42,670 nt of DNA from Anaerolineales bacterium (GCA_011389535.1 JAABUE010000006.1:1-42670); one strand, 5' to 3'; positions 31,108 through 41,702 are shown, counted from the first letter of the stretch. The notes: generated by a model not told the origin, from the sequence alone. Numbers and translations: made by a program.

Positions 31108-32775
31108 ATGCGTTCTGATACTGTCAAGAAAGGTTACGATAAGGCCCCTCACCGCGCACTGCTGCGAGCTACCGGGCTGCAAGATGACGATTTTAGCAAG
31201 CCGTTTGTGGCAATTGTCAATTCGTATGTGGATATAGTGCCCGGGCATGTCCATTTACAGGACTTCGGCAAGCTGGTCAAGGAGGCGGTGCGCGCCGCGG
31301 GCGGTGTGCCGTTCGAGTTCAATACCATCGGCGTGGACGACGGCATCGCCATGGGTCACATGGGGATGAAATACTCGCTTCCTTCCCGGGAACTGATTGC
31401 TGACTGCGTCGAGACGATGATCGAAGCCCACAGGTTCGACGCCATGGTCTGCATCCCGAACTGCGACAAGATCGTGCCCGGGATGCTGCTGGCGGCGATG
31501 CGGGTTAATATCCCGACTATTTTCGTCTCCGGCGGACCGATGGCAGCGGGACGCACGCCCGAAGGTGAGACGATCGACCTGATCTCGGTTTTCGAAGGTG
31601 TCGGCGCTTATTCAGCGGGGAAAATTGATGAAAAACGACTATCCATTTTAGAAAAATTTGCCTGCCCATCATGTGGCTCCTGTTCCGGGATGTTCACGGC
31701 CAACTCGATGAACTGCCTGATGGAAGTGCTGGGGATGGCGCTGCCCTATAACGGTTCAGCGTTGGCAAAGACGGAAGAGCGCGAAGCACTGGCGAAGAAA
31801 GCCGCTTCCCAAGTATTGACCCTGCTGGAACGGGATATCAAGCCGCGCGATATTGTGACAGCGGATGCCATTGATGATGCCTTCGCACTGGATATGGCGA
31901 TGGGCGGCTCGACCAACACCGTGCTGCACACGCTGGCGCTGGCCAACGAAGCCGGCGTGGTTTACCCGCTGGAGCGCATCAATTCCGTGGCTGACAAGGT
32001 GCCGCATATCTGCAAGGTCAGCCCGGCAGGCAAGTGGCATATGGAAGATGTGCACCGGGCCGGCGGTATTCCCGCTATTTTGAATGAAATCCAGTGGAGC
32101 ACGGGCATGCTGCATTTCGACCGCCCGACGGTCAGCGGTATGACGCTGGGGGAATCGATCCAGGGTTGCGACATCCAGGATGAGGATGTGATCCGTCGCT
32201 ACGAAAATGCGCATTCGAAACGGGGTGGGTTGTCGATTTTGTTCGGCAACCTGGCTCCTAAAGGCGCGGTCGTCAAGGTGGGCGGCGTGAGCGCGGAGAT
32301 GATGAGGTTCAGCGGCCCGGCGCGTATCTACGAATCGCAGGATGAGGCGCTGAAGGGCATCCTGGCGGGTGAAGTCCAGGCCGGGGATGTGGTCGTGATC
32401 CGTTACGAGGGCCCGAAGGGCGGACCCGGGATGCAGGAGATGCTCTCGCCGACCTCGGCCATCATGGGGCAAGGGCTAGGCGACAAGGTTGCGCTGATCA
32501 CCGACGGCCGCTTCAGCGGCGGGACGCGCGGGGCCTGCATCGGTCACGTCTCACCGGAGGCGGCTGCGGGCGGCCCGATCGGCGCGCTCAAAGCCGGGGA
32601 CCTGATCGAGATCGATTTAACGGAACGCAGGCTCGAAGTCCGTTTGAGTGAGGCGGAAATCCGTCAACGCTTGAGCGAGCTGCCTCCGTTCCAGTCCAAG
32701 ATCCAGAGCAAGTGGTTGAAGCGCTATTCGTATTTTGTCACCAGCGCGGATACGGGCGCGGTGTTAGATTGTTGA
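31108..32775 (+). CDS. ilvD: Dihydroxy-acid dehydratase
   Basis: A 555-residue IlvD that dehydrates 2,3-dihydroxy-isovalerate and -methylvalerate to the 2-keto acids of valine and isoleucine. Fe-S cluster Cys are visible in [12 protein letters not shown] and [19 protein letters not shown]. The C-terminal signature [22 protein letters not shown] is intact. The ATG at 31108 follows AAGGAGAG, so upstream in-frame codons within the palindromic element are excluded. It is the first enzyme gene after the tandem attenuators. Confidence 0.96.
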   Translation: MRSDTVKKGYDKAPHRALLRATGLQDDDFSKPFVAIVNSYVDIVPGHVHLQDFGKLVKEAVRAAGGVPFEFNTIGVDDGIAMGHMGMKYSLPSRELIADCVETMIEAHRFDAMVCIPNCDKIVPGMLLAAMRVNIPTIFVSGGPMAAGRTPEGETIDLISVFEGVGAYSAGKIDEKRLSILEKFACPSCGSCSGMFTANSMNCLMEVLGMALPYNGSALAKTEEREALAKKAASQVLTLLERDIKPRDIVTADAIDDAFALDMAMGGSTNTVLHTLALANEAGVVYPLERINSVADKVPHICKVSPAGKWHMEDVHRAGGIPAILNEIQWSTGMLHFDRPTVSGMTLGESIQGCDIQDEDVIRRYENAHSKRGGLSILFGNLAPKGAVVKVGGVSAEMMRFSGPARIYESQDEALKGILAGEVQAGDVVVIRYEGPKGGPGMQEMLSPTSAIMGQGLGDKVALITDGRFSGGTRGACIGHVSPEAAAGGPIGALKAGDLIEIDLTERRLEVRLSEAEIRQRLSELPPFQSKIQSKWLKRYSYFVTSADTGAVLDC

Positions 32776-32857
32776 TGTCATTGCGAGCGACCGTAGGGAG
32801 CGTGGCAATCTCCCGGTGATGAGGAGATTGCTTCGGGCTAGCGCCCTCGCAATGACA
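32776..32857. repeat. TGTCATTGCGAG palindromic element, copy 1
   Basis: TGTCATTGCGAGCGACC at the left and CTCGCAATGACA at the right enclose GGCAATCTCC/GGAGATTGC inner arms. It fills the ilvD-ilvB gap. The same element occurs at 35216-35339 and 38125-38208. Confidence 0.85.
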
Positions 32858-32875
32858 CACGAAAGGAGAGAAATC

Positions 32876-34570
32876 ATGAAATTAAGCGGTGCAGAAATTT
32901 TGTGGGAATGCCTGGTGCGGGAGGGCGTGGAAGTAGTGTTTGGTTACCCGGGTGGGGCGAACATGCCGATCTACGATGCCATGCTCAGCTATCCGGTCCA
33001 TCACGTGCTGGTGCGGCACGAGCAGGGCGCGGCCCACATGGCCGACGGTTATGCGCGGGCCTCGGGCAGAGTGGGTGTGGCGATGGCAACGTCTGGTCCG
33101 GGCGCGACCAACCTGGTGACCGGGATTGCCACGGCGATGATGGACTCGTCGCCAACGGTGTTCATTACCGGACAGGTACACGCGCACTTGATTGGCGGCG
33201 ATGCCTTCCAGGAAACGGACGTGACCGGCATTACCCTGCCGATCACCAAACACAACTACCTGATCACGCGGGCCGACGAGGTTGCCGAAGTGGTGCGGGA
33301 GGCTTTTTATATCGCTCGCAGCGGGCGACCGGGCCCGGTGCTGATCGATATCTGCAAGAACGCCCAGATTGAGCAGACGGAATTCGAGTATCCCGCAGAC
33401 TGCAAACTGCCGGGATATCAGCCGCCCTGGCATGCGCCGAAATCCGATTTGCAGAAAGCGGTCGAACTCATCGAGAAGGCCAAAAAACCGGTCATCCTGT
33501 GCGGGCATGGTGTCATGATGTCAGGCGCGGAGGAAGTTTTACAGCATTTCGCCGTCAAGACCAATACCCCGGTGGCGATGACCTTGCTTGGCTTGGGCGC
33601 GTTCCCTGCTTCGCATGAACTCAGCCTGGGCATGATGGGGATGCATGGCGAAGCGCACTGCAATCTGGCGATCCAGAACGCCGACCTGCTTTTAGCCTTT
33701 GGCATGCGCTTCGACGATCGCGTGACCGGCACGCTCGCTACCTATGCTCCCGGCGCGAAGAAAATCCACATCGATATCGACCCCTCAGAAATTCACAAGA
33801 ACGTCAAAGCGGATGTGCCGCTGGTCGGCGACTTGAAGACAGTGGTGACCGATCTGGTCCCGATGGTGGACGAGTACGAGCATGAAGAATGGATGATGCA
33901 GATTAAAGAGTGGAAAGCCGACGGGGATGCCCGCAGCATCATGAGCTGGCCGGAAGATGGCAAACTGCATGTGTCGCACCTGGTCCATAGCCTGTGGAAT
34001 GCCACCGAAGGAGGCGCCATCGTCACCACGGACGTCGGCCAGCACCAGATGTGGACGGCTCAATACTATTTCATGGAAAAACCCAAGCGCTGGCTTTCGT
34101 CCGGCGGCGCGGGCACGATGGGCTTCGGCCTGCCTTCCGCGATTGGGGCCTGGTTCGCTCAACCGGACGAAGAAGTCTGGACGGTTGTCGGCGATGGCGG
34201 TTTCCAGATGACGCAGGCGGAGCTATCCACGGCAGTGCAGGAAAACGCCAACGTCAAGATCGCCATCATGAACAACAACTTCCTGGGCATGGTGCGCCAG
34301 TGGCAGGAATTCTTCTTCGAGAAACGCTATTCGGCGGTCAACATGCGCACGCCCGATTTCGTGAAAATCGCCGAAGCGCATGGAATCCCTGCACGGTTGG
34401 TGACCAAACCCGAAGAAGTGCAGGATGCGATCACATTTGCGCGCAATACGCCCGGGCCAGTGCTGCTCGAGTTCCGCGTGGAGCAGGAAGAAGCAGTCTA
34501 CCCGATGGTTCCCACCGGCGCCGCGTTAGATCAGATGCTGAGACGGCCGGTGAGGCAGGAAACGGAATAG
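32876..34570 (+). CDS. ilvB: Acetolactate synthase, large (catalytic) subunit
   Basis: A 564-residue ThDP enzyme that condenses pyruvate with pyruvate or 2-ketobutyrate. It has FGYPGGANMPIYD, the catalytic Glu in RHEQGAAHMADGYARASG, ATSGPGATNLVTGIA, and the ThDP motif GDGGFQMTQAELSTAVQENANVKIAIMNNN. The start at 32876 follows AAAGGAGAG. Earlier in-frame codons lie in the repeat. It is followed by ilvN. Confidence 0.96.
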   Translation: MKLSGAEILWECLVREGVEVVFGYPGGANMPIYDAMLSYPVHHVLVRHEQGAAHMADGYARASGRVGVAMATSGPGATNLVTGIATAMMDSSPTVFITGQVHAHLIGGDAFQETDVTGITLPITKHNYLITRADEVAEVVREAFYIARSGRPGPVLIDICKNAQIEQTEFEYPADCKLPGYQPPWHAPKSDLQKAVELIEKAKKPVILCGHGVMMSGAEEVLQHFAVKTNTPVAMTLLGLGAFPASHELSLGMMGMHGEAHCNLAIQNADLLLAFGMRFDDRVTGTLATYAPGAKKIHIDIDPSEIHKNVKADVPLVGDLKTVVTDLVPMVDEYEHEEWMMQIKEWKADGDARSIMSWPEDGKLHVSHLVHSLWNATEGGAIVTTDVGQHQMWTAQYYFMEKPKRWLSSGGAGTMGFGLPSAIGAWFAQPDEEVWTVVGDGGFQMTQAELSTAVQENANVKIAIMNNNFLGMVRQWQEFFFEKRYSAVNMRTPDFVKIAEAHGIPARLVTKPEEVQDAITFARNTPGPVLLEFRVEQEEAVYPMVPTGAALDQMLRRPVRQETE

Positions 34571-34573
34571 ATG

Positions 34574-34635
34574 ACCTATCCCCCCTGCCCCCTTCCCTGC
34601 CAGGGAAGGGGGTGCCCGAAGGGCGGGGGATAGGT
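34574..34635. repeat. GC-rich nested palindrome between ilvB and ilvN
   Basis: ACCTATCCCCC/GGGGGATAGGT outer arms enclose CCCCCTTCCCTG/CAGGGAAGGGGG. It is a highly stable hairpin without a T tract, hence probably a repeat or RNA-stabilising structure rather than a terminator. Confidence 0.7.
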
Positions 34636-34650
34636 TTCAGGAGAAATCAC

Positions 34651-35208
34651 ATGCAATATACATTTATCGCACTTGTCGAAGACAAGCCTGGGGTGCTGAA
34701 CCGGGTGGCATCGCTGTTTCGCCGCCGGAATTTCAATATCGAGTCGCTGGCGGTCGGGCGTACAGAAAAAACCGGCGTTTCGCGCATGACGATCGTGACG
34801 AACTGCGAGAACGATACGGACGCCCATAAGATCGAGGCCAACCTGTACAAGCTGGTCAACGTGATCGACGTGCAGGATGTGACTCGCCAGCCATCCGTGA
34901 CCCGTGACCTGGCGCTGATCAAAGTCAAGGCGACTCCCGAGCAGCGCAGCGAGATCAACAACCTGGTAGCCATCTTCCGCGCGCGCATCGTGGACGTTGC
35001 GCCTGATTCCGTGATCGTGGAAGCCACTGGCACAGAGGACAAAGTCGAAGGCATGATCGAGCTGCTGCGCCCGATCGGCATCATGGAAATGGTCCGCACG
35101 GGACAGGTGGCGATGACCCGCGGTGAGCATTGCGGTATCCGCCGCACGCCAGGCGCGAATGGCAATGGCTGGCACCCGGAAGAAATTGTCCCGGTCGGCG
35201 CGGATTGA
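34651..35208 (+). CDS. ilvN: Acetolactate synthase, small (regulatory) subunit
   Basis: A 185-residue regulatory subunit. An N-terminal ACT domain (YTFIALVEDKPGVLNRVASLFRRRNFNIESLAVGRTE) binds the feedback amino acid. The C-terminal domain contains GTEDKVEGMIELLRPIGIMEMVRTGQVAM. The ATG at 34651 follows CAGGAGAAATCAC. The longer frame back to 33994 overlaps ilvB and is rejected. Confidence 0.95.
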   Translation: MQYTFIALVEDKPGVLNRVASLFRRRNFNIESLAVGRTEKTGVSRMTIVTNCENDTDAHKIEANLYKLVNVIDVQDVTRQPSVTRDLALIKVKATPEQRSEINNLVAIFRARIVDVAPDSVIVEATGTEDKVEGMIELLRPIGIMEMVRTGQVAMTRGEHCGIRRTPGANGNGWHPEEIVPVGAD

Positions 35209-35215
35209 AAACACC

Positions 35216-35339
35216 TGTCATTGCGAGCGACCGGAGGGAGCGCGGCAATCTCCCAATTACATGGTGACCTTTTTACCAGGAGATTGCTTCGTCGCCCTTC
35301 GACTGCGCTACGCTCCGCTCAGGGCTCCTCGCAATGACA
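35216..35339. repeat. TGTCATTGCGAG palindromic element, copy 2 (composite)
   Basis: Same ends and GGCAATCTCC/GGAGATTGC arms as copy 1. It also carries a CCTTCGACTGCGCTACGCTC-type repeat inserted near its right arm, so one repeat family sits inside another. It fills the ilvN-ilvC gap. Confidence 0.85.
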
Positions 35340-35361
35340 AGATGAAATGGAGAAATTATTT

Positions 35362-36414
35362 ATGGCAAAAATTGATTTTGGCGGCGTAGTCGAAAATGTG
35401 GTCACCCGGGACGAATTCCCGCTTGAGAAGGCCCGCCAGGTGCTCAAAGATGAGGTTGTGGCCGTGCTCGGCTATGGTGTGCAGGGACCTGCCCAGGCAT
35501 TGAACATGCGCGATAACGGGATCACGGTCATCGTCGGGCAGCGCGGCGGAACGAAAAATTGGGACAAAGCGGTTGCCGACGGCTGGGTCCCCGGTGAAAC
35601 GCTCTTCTCCGTCGAAGATGCTGCCGAGCGCGGCACGGTCGTCCAGTATTTGCTCTCCGATGCCGGTCAGCGCTCGGTGTGGCCGAAGATCGTCGAGTGC
35701 CTGGACGAAGGCGACATGCTCTATTTCTCACACGGTTTTTCGGTCACTTACAAGGACCAGACCGGTGTAATCCCACCTCCGCACGTGGACGTGGCGCTGG
35801 TCGCGCCCAAAGGCTCCGGCACCAGCGTGCGCCGCAACTTCCTTGACGGTTCGGGCATCAACGCTAGCTATGCCATCCACCAGGATGCCACCGGCAAAGC
35901 CGAAGAGCGGGCAATCGCCCTGGGTATCGCGATTGGCGCCGGTTATCTTTTCCCGACCACCTTTGAGAACGAAGTTTATTCCGACCTGACGGGCGAGCGC
36001 GGCATCTTGATGGGCGCGCTGGCAGGGGTAATGGAAGCCCAGTACAACGAGCTGCGCAGGCACGGGCATACTCCTTCCGAGGCCTTCAACGAAACTGTCG
36101 AAGAACTGACCCAGTCCCTGATCCGTCTCGTGGCCCAGAACGGCATGGACTGGATGTATGCCAACTGCTCCACTACCGCCCAACGCGGTGCGCTGGACTG
36201 GAAGGATAGGTTCCGCGATGCGGTTGCCCCGGTCTTCTCTGACCTCTATCAGAGTGTGCTGGATGGTGAGGAAACGCGCATCGTGCTGGACAAAAACTCC
36301 GACCCGAACTACCGTGAAAACCTGGAAGCTGAACTCAAAGCCATGCGCGAATCGGAAATGTGGCAGGCGGGAGCGGCGGTGCGGTCGCTGCGGCCGGAGA
36401 ATTGGGGTAAGTAG
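35362..36414 (+). CDS. ilvC: Ketol-acid reductoisomerase
   Basis: A 350-residue class I KARI that isomerises and reduces acetolactate with NAD(P)H and magnesium. The dinucleotide-binding GYGVQG lies near residue 38, followed by VGQRGG. Also visible are VDVALVAPKGSG, the metal-binding DLTGERGILMG and EAQYNELRRHGHTPSEA. The ATG at 35362 (MAKIDFGG) is preferred. The in-frame ATG at 35347 lies 5 codons earlier and cannot be excluded. Confidence 0.95.
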   Translation: MAKIDFGGVVENVVTRDEFPLEKARQVLKDEVVAVLGYGVQGPAQALNMRDNGITVIVGQRGGTKNWDKAVADGWVPGETLFSVEDAAERGTVVQYLLSDAGQRSVWPKIVECLDEGDMLYFSHGFSVTYKDQTGVIPPPHVDVALVAPKGSGTSVRRNFLDGSGINASYAIHQDATGKAEERAIALGIAIGAGYLFPTTFENEVYSDLTGERGILMGALAGVMEAQYNELRRHGHTPSEAFNETVEELTQSLIRLVAQNGMDWMYANCSTTAQRGALDWKDRFRDAVAPVFSDLYQSVLDGEETRIVLDKNSDPNYRENLEAELKAMRESEMWQAGAAVRSLRPENWGK

Positions 36415-36431
36415 ACAGGTAAGAACGTAAA

Positions 36432-36459
36432 CATGTACACATGTATACGTGTGTACATG
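36432..36459. repeat. CATGTACACA/TGTGTACATG palindrome between ilvC and leuA
   Basis: Perfect 10-bp arms around an 8-bp alternating purine-pyrimidine centre (TGTATACG). It lies just before the leuA ribosome site. It is probably another interspersed repeat. Confidence 0.65.
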
Positions 36460-36481
36460 CCTCCATGGAAAGGAGCTTTTT

Positions 36482-38119
36482 ATGGTTAGCAACTATGTGA
36501 AAATCTTTGATACCACACTGCGCGACGGGGAACAATCTCCCGGCGCAACGATGACTTCTGCGGAAAAGCTGGAAGTTGCCCGCAACCTGGCCCGCCTGGG
36601 CGTGGACATTATCGAAGCGGGCTTTCCCGCCGCCTCGCCCGATGACCTGGAAGCCGTGCGCCGGATTGCTGAAGAAGTTGGCAACCCACCTGTGGGCGAA
36701 GAGCAGGTCAAAGTCCCGGTGATATGCGGGCTGGCGCGCGCTACAAAGGGCGATATCGATAAGGCCTGGGAAGCGGTCCAGAGTGCGCAGCATCCCCGCA
36801 TCCACACTTTTTTGGCCACGTCCGAGATCCACATGCGGCACAAGCTCAACATGACCCCAGAGCAGGTGGTCGAGCGCGTGCGCGAAATGGTGGCGTATGC
36901 CCGCTCGCTGTGCGACGATGTGGAATTCAGCCCTGAGGACGCCGGGCGCTCCGACCCGGAATTCCTGTATGAAGTTCTGGGTGTTGCTATCGGGGCGGGC
37001 GCGACCACGCTCAACATCCCCGATACGGTCGGCTACACCATGCCCGAAGAGTTCGGCGCGCTGATTGCGGGCATCAAGGCCAACACGCCCGGCATGAACG
37101 ATGAGATCACCATCTCGGTCCACACCCACGATGACCTGGGACTGGCTACGGCCAACGCGCTGGCAGGCATCCGAGCTGGGGCAAGGCAGGCAGAAGTGAC
37201 CATCAACGGCATCGGCGAACGGGCTGGAAATACTTCGCTGGAGGAAGTCGTCATGGCGCTCAAAACCCGCCACCCGGTCTATAAGTTGGAAACGGGCATC
37301 GACACCACCCAGCTCTCCCGCATCAGCAAGCTGGTCAGCAACTACACCGGCATTAGCGTGCAGCCGAACAAGGCCATTGTCGGCGCGAATGCCTTTGCGC
37401 ACGAGGCGGGCATCCACCAGGACGGCATGCTCAAGAACAATCAGACTTACGAGATCATGCGTCCCGAAGACGTGGGCGTCAGCCAGACCAACCTGGTGCT
37501 CGGCAAACACTCCGGTCGCCATGCCTTGCGCAACCGGCTGGCCGAGATGGGCCATGCCCTGGATGAATCCGAGCTCGACCAGGCTTTCACCCGCTTCAAG
37601 GAACTGGCCGACCGCAAGAAGGTCATCACCGACGCCGACCTGGAGGCCCTGATCGCCGACGAGTTCTACCAGCCGCTCTCGGTCTATACGCTCGACGGCC
37701 TGCAGGTCACCTGCGGCACGATGGGCATGCCCACCGCTACCGTGCGCTTGAAAGGGCCGGATGGCAGGGTGCAAACCCAGGTTTCTATGGGCACAGGCCC
37801 GGTCGACGCCACTTACAAGGCCATCAACGCCATTATCAACACGCCCAACACGCTGCTGGAGTTCAATATCCACGCTATCACCGAAGGCATCGACGCTCTG
37901 GGCGAGGTTACCGTGCGGGTGCAAGGGAACAACGGCCACCAGACCATGGACGCCCAGAAGGAACTACCCTACAGCCGTATCTACGGCGGCCATGGGGCCG
38001 ATACCGACATCATCGTCGCCAGCGCCAAAGCCTACATCAATGCGCTCAACAAACTGATCATCTCGCAAACTGAGAAACAAACCGTCCAGAATGACTACGG
38101 AGTCATGCTGGTTGGGTAA
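36482..38119 (+). CDS. leuA: 2-isopropylmalate synthase
   Basis: A 545-residue protein: a TIM barrel catalytic domain with [16 protein letters not shown], the metal-binding [14 protein letters not shown] and [10 protein letters not shown], then a C-terminal LeuA regulatory domain (about 400-530) that binds leucine. It condenses 2-ketoisovalerate with acetyl-CoA. The ATG at 36482 follows GAAAGGAG. Strong codon bias leaves a 534-codon antisense frame open, which is not a gene. Confidence 0.95.
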   Translation: MVSNYVKIFDTTLRDGEQSPGATMTSAEKLEVARNLARLGVDIIEAGFPAASPDDLEAVRRIAEEVGNPPVGEEQVKVPVICGLARATKGDIDKAWEAVQSAQHPRIHTFLATSEIHMRHKLNMTPEQVVERVREMVAYARSLCDDVEFSPEDAGRSDPEFLYEVLGVAIGAGATTLNIPDTVGYTMPEEFGALIAGIKANTPGMNDEITISVHTHDDLGLATANALAGIRAGARQAEVTINGIGERAGNTSLEEVVMALKTRHPVYKLETGIDTTQLSRISKLVSNYTGISVQPNKAIVGANAFAHEAGIHQDGMLKNNQTYEIMRPEDVGVSQTNLVLGKHSGRHALRNRLAEMGHALDESELDQAFTRFKELADRKKVITDADLEALIADEFYQPLSVYTLDGLQVTCGTMGMPTATVRLKGPDGRVQTQVSMGTGPVDATYKAINAIINTPNTLLEFNIHAITEGIDALGEVTVRVQGNNGHQTMDAQKELPYSRIYGGHGADTDIIVASAKAYINALNKLIISQTEKQTVQNDYGVMLVG

Positions 38120-38124
38120 CTAAC

Positions 38125-38208
38125 TGTCATTGCGAGGAGGGCTTCAGCCCGACGTGGCAATCTCCTCAGTAACGGGAGATTGCTTCAGACTTCGTCCTCG
38201 CAATGACA
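38125..38208. repeat. TGTCATTGCGAG palindromic element, copy 3
   Basis: TGTCATTGCGAGGAG left end, CCTCGCAATGACA right end, with GGCAATCTCC and GGAGATTGC arms. It fills the gap after leuA. Confidence 0.85.
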
Positions 38209-38234
38209 ATATGAAATGATAAGGAGAATTTTCT

Positions 38235-38411
38235 ATGTCCACCCCGAACGAAAATCCAAACGTTTCCGAAACCCCGATCTTTCACCCGTTCCCCGAACCC
38301 AGCACCATGCCCTCCGGCTGGGACCTGAGCGGCCTCACCCCGGACCCGCAGCCTGTATCATCCCCGCAGGGGGCCACCGCTGCCCCGGCCGATGACGCGC
38401 CTGAGGCCTGA
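38235..38411 (+). CDS. Small Pro-rich hypothetical protein (58 aa) in the leu operon
   Basis: A 58-codon frame with a strong AAGGAG site 8 bp before its ATG. It codes for a Pro/Ser/Thr/Asp-rich acidic peptide (MSTPNENPNVSETP...PSGWDLSGLTPDPQP...DDAPEA) with no hydrophobic core, so it is probably disordered. Codon use resembles the surrounding operon. I recognise no family. A regulatory or accessory role, or a spurious but well-initiated frame, both remain possible. Confidence 0.55.
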   Translation: MSTPNENPNVSETPIFHPFPEPSTMPSGWDLSGLTPDPQPVSSPQGATAAPADDAPEA

Positions 38412-38477
38412 TGCCTTTTGCAAAATCATGAAGACACCGAGGAACAATAAATAGTTTCATCTCAATAAATCGGGGCG

Positions 38478-38516
38478 GGGGTGTTGTGGGCGGGCGCAGC
38501 CCGCCCACAACACCCC
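38478..38516. repeat. 18-bp perfect hairpin upstream of pckA
   Basis: GGGGTGTTGTGGGCGGGC (38478-38495) and its exact complement (38499-38516) are separated by GCA. There is no T tract. The hairpin abuts a leuC-like fragment. Confidence 0.7.
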
Positions 38517-38543
38517 GACTCCCCGGCCATGTTTTACATCGAT
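38514..38543 (+). pseudogene. leuC: leuC 5' fragment upstream of pckA
   Basis: Thirty bases match leuC positions 40353-40382 at 26 of 30, coding DSPAMFYID against DSPAVFYID, then diverge. It looks like the remnant of an earlier leuC start left upstream when pckA entered the operon. Confidence 0.5.
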
Positions 38544-38603
38544 ACCTGCGCCTTGGCCACGCAGCGCTCTCATCACATGGAGTGTATCAGGAGAACAAAG
38601 ATT

Positions 38604-40211
38604 ATGACAAAGAATGTAATGGGTGTACCAAGCCAATATGACCTTGACAATCATGGCCTGCGTAACCTCAATATGGTGTATTGGACATTGTCTACTCCCG
38701 CTTTGGTAGAGCGAGTTGTCTCTCGTCGGGAGGGTGTTTTGGCGCATGAAGGTGCGACGGTTGTCCGGACGGGCAATTATACAGGGAGAGCCCCGAACGA
38801 CAAATTCATCGTTCGAAATGGTGAGGCCGCGGCCGATGTTTGGTGGGGCAAGGTGAACCGCCCGATGTCTGCTGAGAAATTTGAACAACTTTACCTGCGT
38901 ATGACAGCATATTTCCAAGGTCGCGACATTTTTGTGCAAGATACTACTGCGGCTGCCCATCCAAAGTATCAGTTACCGATCAGGGTGGTCACAGAGAATG
39001 CCTGGCACAGCTTGTTTGCTCGCAATATGTTCATCCGCCGTCAACCGGACGAATTACCTGCGCATGTGCCGGAGTTTACGGTGTTACAGGCCCCGGGCTT
39101 TCGCGCCATTCCAGAGATTGATGGCACAAACTCCGATATTTTTGTAATTCTGAACCTGCAAAAACGGATGATCTTGATTGGTGGTACCAGTTATGCGGGC
39201 GAGATTAAGAAGTCCATTTTTACCGTGTTGAATTATCAGTTGCCCAGGCAAGGTGTGTTGCCTATGCACTGCTCTGCCAACGTCGGAGAGAGGGGTGATG
39301 TAGCCTTATTCTTTGGGCTTTCCGGTACAGGAAAAACCACCTTGTCGTCTGACACAAAACGCAGGTTGGTCGGTGATGATGAACACGGCTGGGGAGATGA
39401 TGGTGTTTTCAACTTCGAAGGCGGTTGTTACGCTAAAGTTATTCGCCTGCGAGAAAACCTTGAACCCATCATCTGGCAGGCTACCCGGCATTTTGGCACA
39501 GTCCTCGAGAACGTCAATATCGACACTGAAAGCCGTCGGATCAACTTCGACGATAGCAGCTTTACTGAGAACACGCGCGCTGCTTACCCGATAGGCTTCT
39601 TGCCCAATATTGTTCCTGAAGGGCGTGCCACGCATCCAGAAAATATATTCTTCTTGACAGCGGACGCTTTTGGCGTCTTGCCGCCGATTGCCAAACTTAC
39701 GCCTGAGCAAGCTATGTATTACTTCCTTTCGGGATATACATCCAAGCTGGCTGGCACGGAACGCGGCCTGGGTAAAGAACCACAGGCTACTTTTTCATCC
39801 GGCTTTGGAGCGCCTTTTTTGCCATTGCACCCTAAGGTCTATGCGGATCTGTTGGGTGAGAAGATCCATAAACATAATGTAAATGTCTGGTTGGTCAATA
39901 CCGGCTGGACGGGTGGCCCTTATGGTGTTGGCGAACGTATGGAATTACCTCTCACCCGCTCACTGGTGAGCGCTGTAATGAGCGGTGATTTGAATGATGT
40001 ACCGATGCGCACTGACTCGAATTTTGGCTTGTACGTGCCTGAACATTGTCCCGACGTACCTGACGCTGTGTTGAATCCTCGCCAGACTTGGGCGGATAAG
40101 GAAGCCTATGATCAACAAACGCGTAAGCTGATCGGCCTTTTTGAGGAGAACTTCGCTCAATTTGTTGGTCAGATTTCTTCCGAAGTTACCGTTAGCGGTC
40201 CGTCACTATAA
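38604..40211 (+). CDS. pckA: Phosphoenolpyruvate carboxykinase (ATP)
   Basis: A 535-residue PckA that converts oxaloacetate and ATP to PEP and CO2. Kinase P-loop [13 protein letters not shown] and the metal-binding stretch [21 protein letters not shown] are intact, as are [11 protein letters not shown] and [15 protein letters not shown]. The ATG at 38604 follows TCAGGAGAAC. It interrupts a branched-chain operon with which it has no pathway link. Its base use looks less GC-rich than that of ilv and leu genes. A leuC fragment precedes it, which suggests recent insertion. Confidence 0.95.
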   Translation: MTKNVMGVPSQYDLDNHGLRNLNMVYWTLSTPALVERVVSRREGVLAHEGATVVRTGNYTGRAPNDKFIVRNGEAAADVWWGKVNRPMSAEKFEQLYLRMTAYFQGRDIFVQDTTAAAHPKYQLPIRVVTENAWHSLFARNMFIRRQPDELPAHVPEFTVLQAPGFRAIPEIDGTNSDIFVILNLQKRMILIGGTSYAGEIKKSIFTVLNYQLPRQGVLPMHCSANVGERGDVALFFGLSGTGKTTLSSDTKRRLVGDDEHGWGDDGVFNFEGGCYAKVIRLRENLEPIIWQATRHFGTVLENVNIDTESRRINFDDSSFTENTRAAYPIGFLPNIVPEGRATHPENIFFLTADAFGVLPPIAKLTPEQAMYYFLSGYTSKLAGTERGLGKEPQATFSSGFGAPFLPLHPKVYADLLGEKIHKHNVNVWLVNTGWTGGPYGVGERMELPLTRSLVSAVMSGDLNDVPMRTDSNFGLYVPEHCPDVPDAVLNPRQTWADKEAYDQQTRKLIGLFEENFAQFVGQISSEVTVSGPSL

Positions 40212-40283
40212 CTACATGAGCCTACAGTATTAGGAGAAGTGTCAGGATTTTCCAATTCAACAATCTGAACGACCGATCTAATC

Positions 40284-41702
40284 ATGAAACAATCCGATAC
40301 CCCCAAAACTCTCTTCGAAAAAGTCTGGAATTCGCATGTTGTTGCCGAACAACCCGATTCCCCGGCCGTCTTTTACATTGATCTGCACCTCATCCACGAG
40401 GTGACCTCGCCGCAGGCCTTCACCGGTTTGCGCGAGCGTGGACTCAAAGTCCGCCGCCCGGACAAGACCTTCGCCACCATGGATCATTCCACGCCCACGC
40501 ACAACCTGTCCCTGCCGATTGCGGACCCCATCGCCGCGGCCCAGATCCGCCAGATGGAAGCCAACGCGGCCGAATTCGGCGTCATGCTATACGGGCTGGA
40601 CAGCCCCAAACGCGGCATCGTCCACGTGATCGGCCCAGAACTGGGATTGACCCAGCCAGGAATGACCATCGTCTGCGGTGACAGTCATACCGCCACGCAT
40701 GGTGCTTTCGGCGCGCTGGCTTTCGGGATCGGCACGTCTGAAGTCGAGCATGTGCTGGCGACCCAGTGCCTGCTCCAGCGCAAGCCCAGGACCTATGAAG
40801 TCCGTGTGGACGGAAAACTTAGCAAAGGCGTATCAGCCAAAGACATCATTTTGGCCTTGATCGCGAGAATCGGCGTCGGCGGCGGGACCGAGCACGTCTT
40901 CGAGTATACCGGCGAAGCCATCCGAGGGCTCTCGATGGAAGAGCGCATGACCGTCTGCAACATGTCCATCGAAGGCGGCGCCCGGGCTGGCATGATTGCC
41001 CCCGATGACAATACCTTCGAGTATCTGGCCGGACGTGAGTTTGCCCCCAAAGATGCTGAGTGGGATAAGGCACTGGAGCATTGGAAATCCCTGCCGGGCG
41101 ACGACGGCGCAGCCTATGACAAATCCATCACGCTGGATGCATCCACCCTGGAACCGATGATCACCTACGGGACCAACCCCGGCATGGGGATAAAGATCAG
41201 CGAGCTTATCCCCGACCCGGCCTCCTTTACCGACCCATCGCAAAAGGCAGCCCTTGAAAAGTCGCTGGCTTACATGGACTTGCAGCCCGGCCAGCCGCTA
41301 CTCGGCAAAAAAGTGGACGTGGTCTTCATCGGCAGTTGCACCAACTCACGCATCTCGGATTTGCGCCAGGCGGCTTCCTTGCTCGCGGGACGCAAAGTAG
41401 CCAGCGACGTGCGCGTCATGGTTGTGCCCGGCTCGCAGCAGATCAAGAAACAGGCCGAAGTCGAAGGCTTGGACAGGATCTTCAAGGAAGCCGGCGCAGA
41501 CTGGCGCGAAGCGGGCTGCTCGATGTGCCTGGCGATGAACGGCGACCAGCTCGAACCCGGCCAGTATGCCGTCAGCACCAGCAACCGCAACTTTGAGGGC
41601 CGCCAGGGCAAAGGTGGGCGCACCTTCCTGGCTTCGCCGCTGACTGCCGCCGCCACCGCCCTCGCTGGCGCAATCGCCGACCCGCGTACGGTCATGGTAT
41701 GA
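40284..41702 (+). CDS. leuC: 3-isopropylmalate dehydratase, large subunit
   Basis: A 472-residue aconitase-family protein: [70 protein letters not shown], and the 4Fe-4S Cys in IGSCTNSR and CSMCLAMN. With LeuD it interconverts 2- and 3-isopropylmalate. No strong ribosome site precedes the ATG, which fits a disturbed upstream region after pckA insertion. It overlaps the methyltransferase gene by ATGA. Confidence 0.96.
   Translation: MKQSDTPKTLFEKVWNSHVVAEQPDSPAVFYIDLHLIHEVTSPQAFTGLRERGLKVRRPDKTFATMDHSTPTHNLSLPIADPIAAAQIRQMEANAAEFGVMLYGLDSPKRGIVHVIGPELGLTQPGMTIVCGDSHTATHGAFGALAFGIGTSEVEHVLATQCLLQRKPRTYEVRVDGKLSKGVSAKDIILALIARIGVGGGTEHVFEYTGEAIRGLSMEERMTVCNMSIEGGARAGMIAPDDNTFEYLAGREFAPKDAEWDKALEHWKSLPGDDGAAYDKSITLDASTLEPMITYGTNPGMGIKISELIPDPASFTDPSQKAALEKSLAYMDLQPGQPLLGKKVDVVFIGSCTNSRISDLRQAASLLAGRKVASDVRVMVVPGSQQIKKQAEVEGLDRIFKEAGADWREAGCSMCLAMNGDQLEPGQYAVSTSNRNFEGRQGKGGRTFLASPLTAAATALAGAIADPRTVMV

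Noticed and set aside
31756-32472. 238-codon antisense frame over ilvD
   Set aside because: His/Arg/Gln-rich composition typical of a shadow frame opposite a GC-rich gene.
33994-34650. Upstream extension of the ilvN frame
   Set aside because: It runs out of frame through ilvB. The true start at 34651 has a ribosome site and the conserved ACT domain begins there.
36335-37939. 534-codon open frame antisense to leuA and the ilvC end
   Set aside because: It mirrors the codon bias of leuA, has no ribosome site or family-like sequence, and overlaps well-supported genes.
32776-38208. TGTCATTGCGAG palindromes as intrinsic terminators
   Set aside because: They lack T tracts, lie inside a continuous operon, and recur as an interspersed family.
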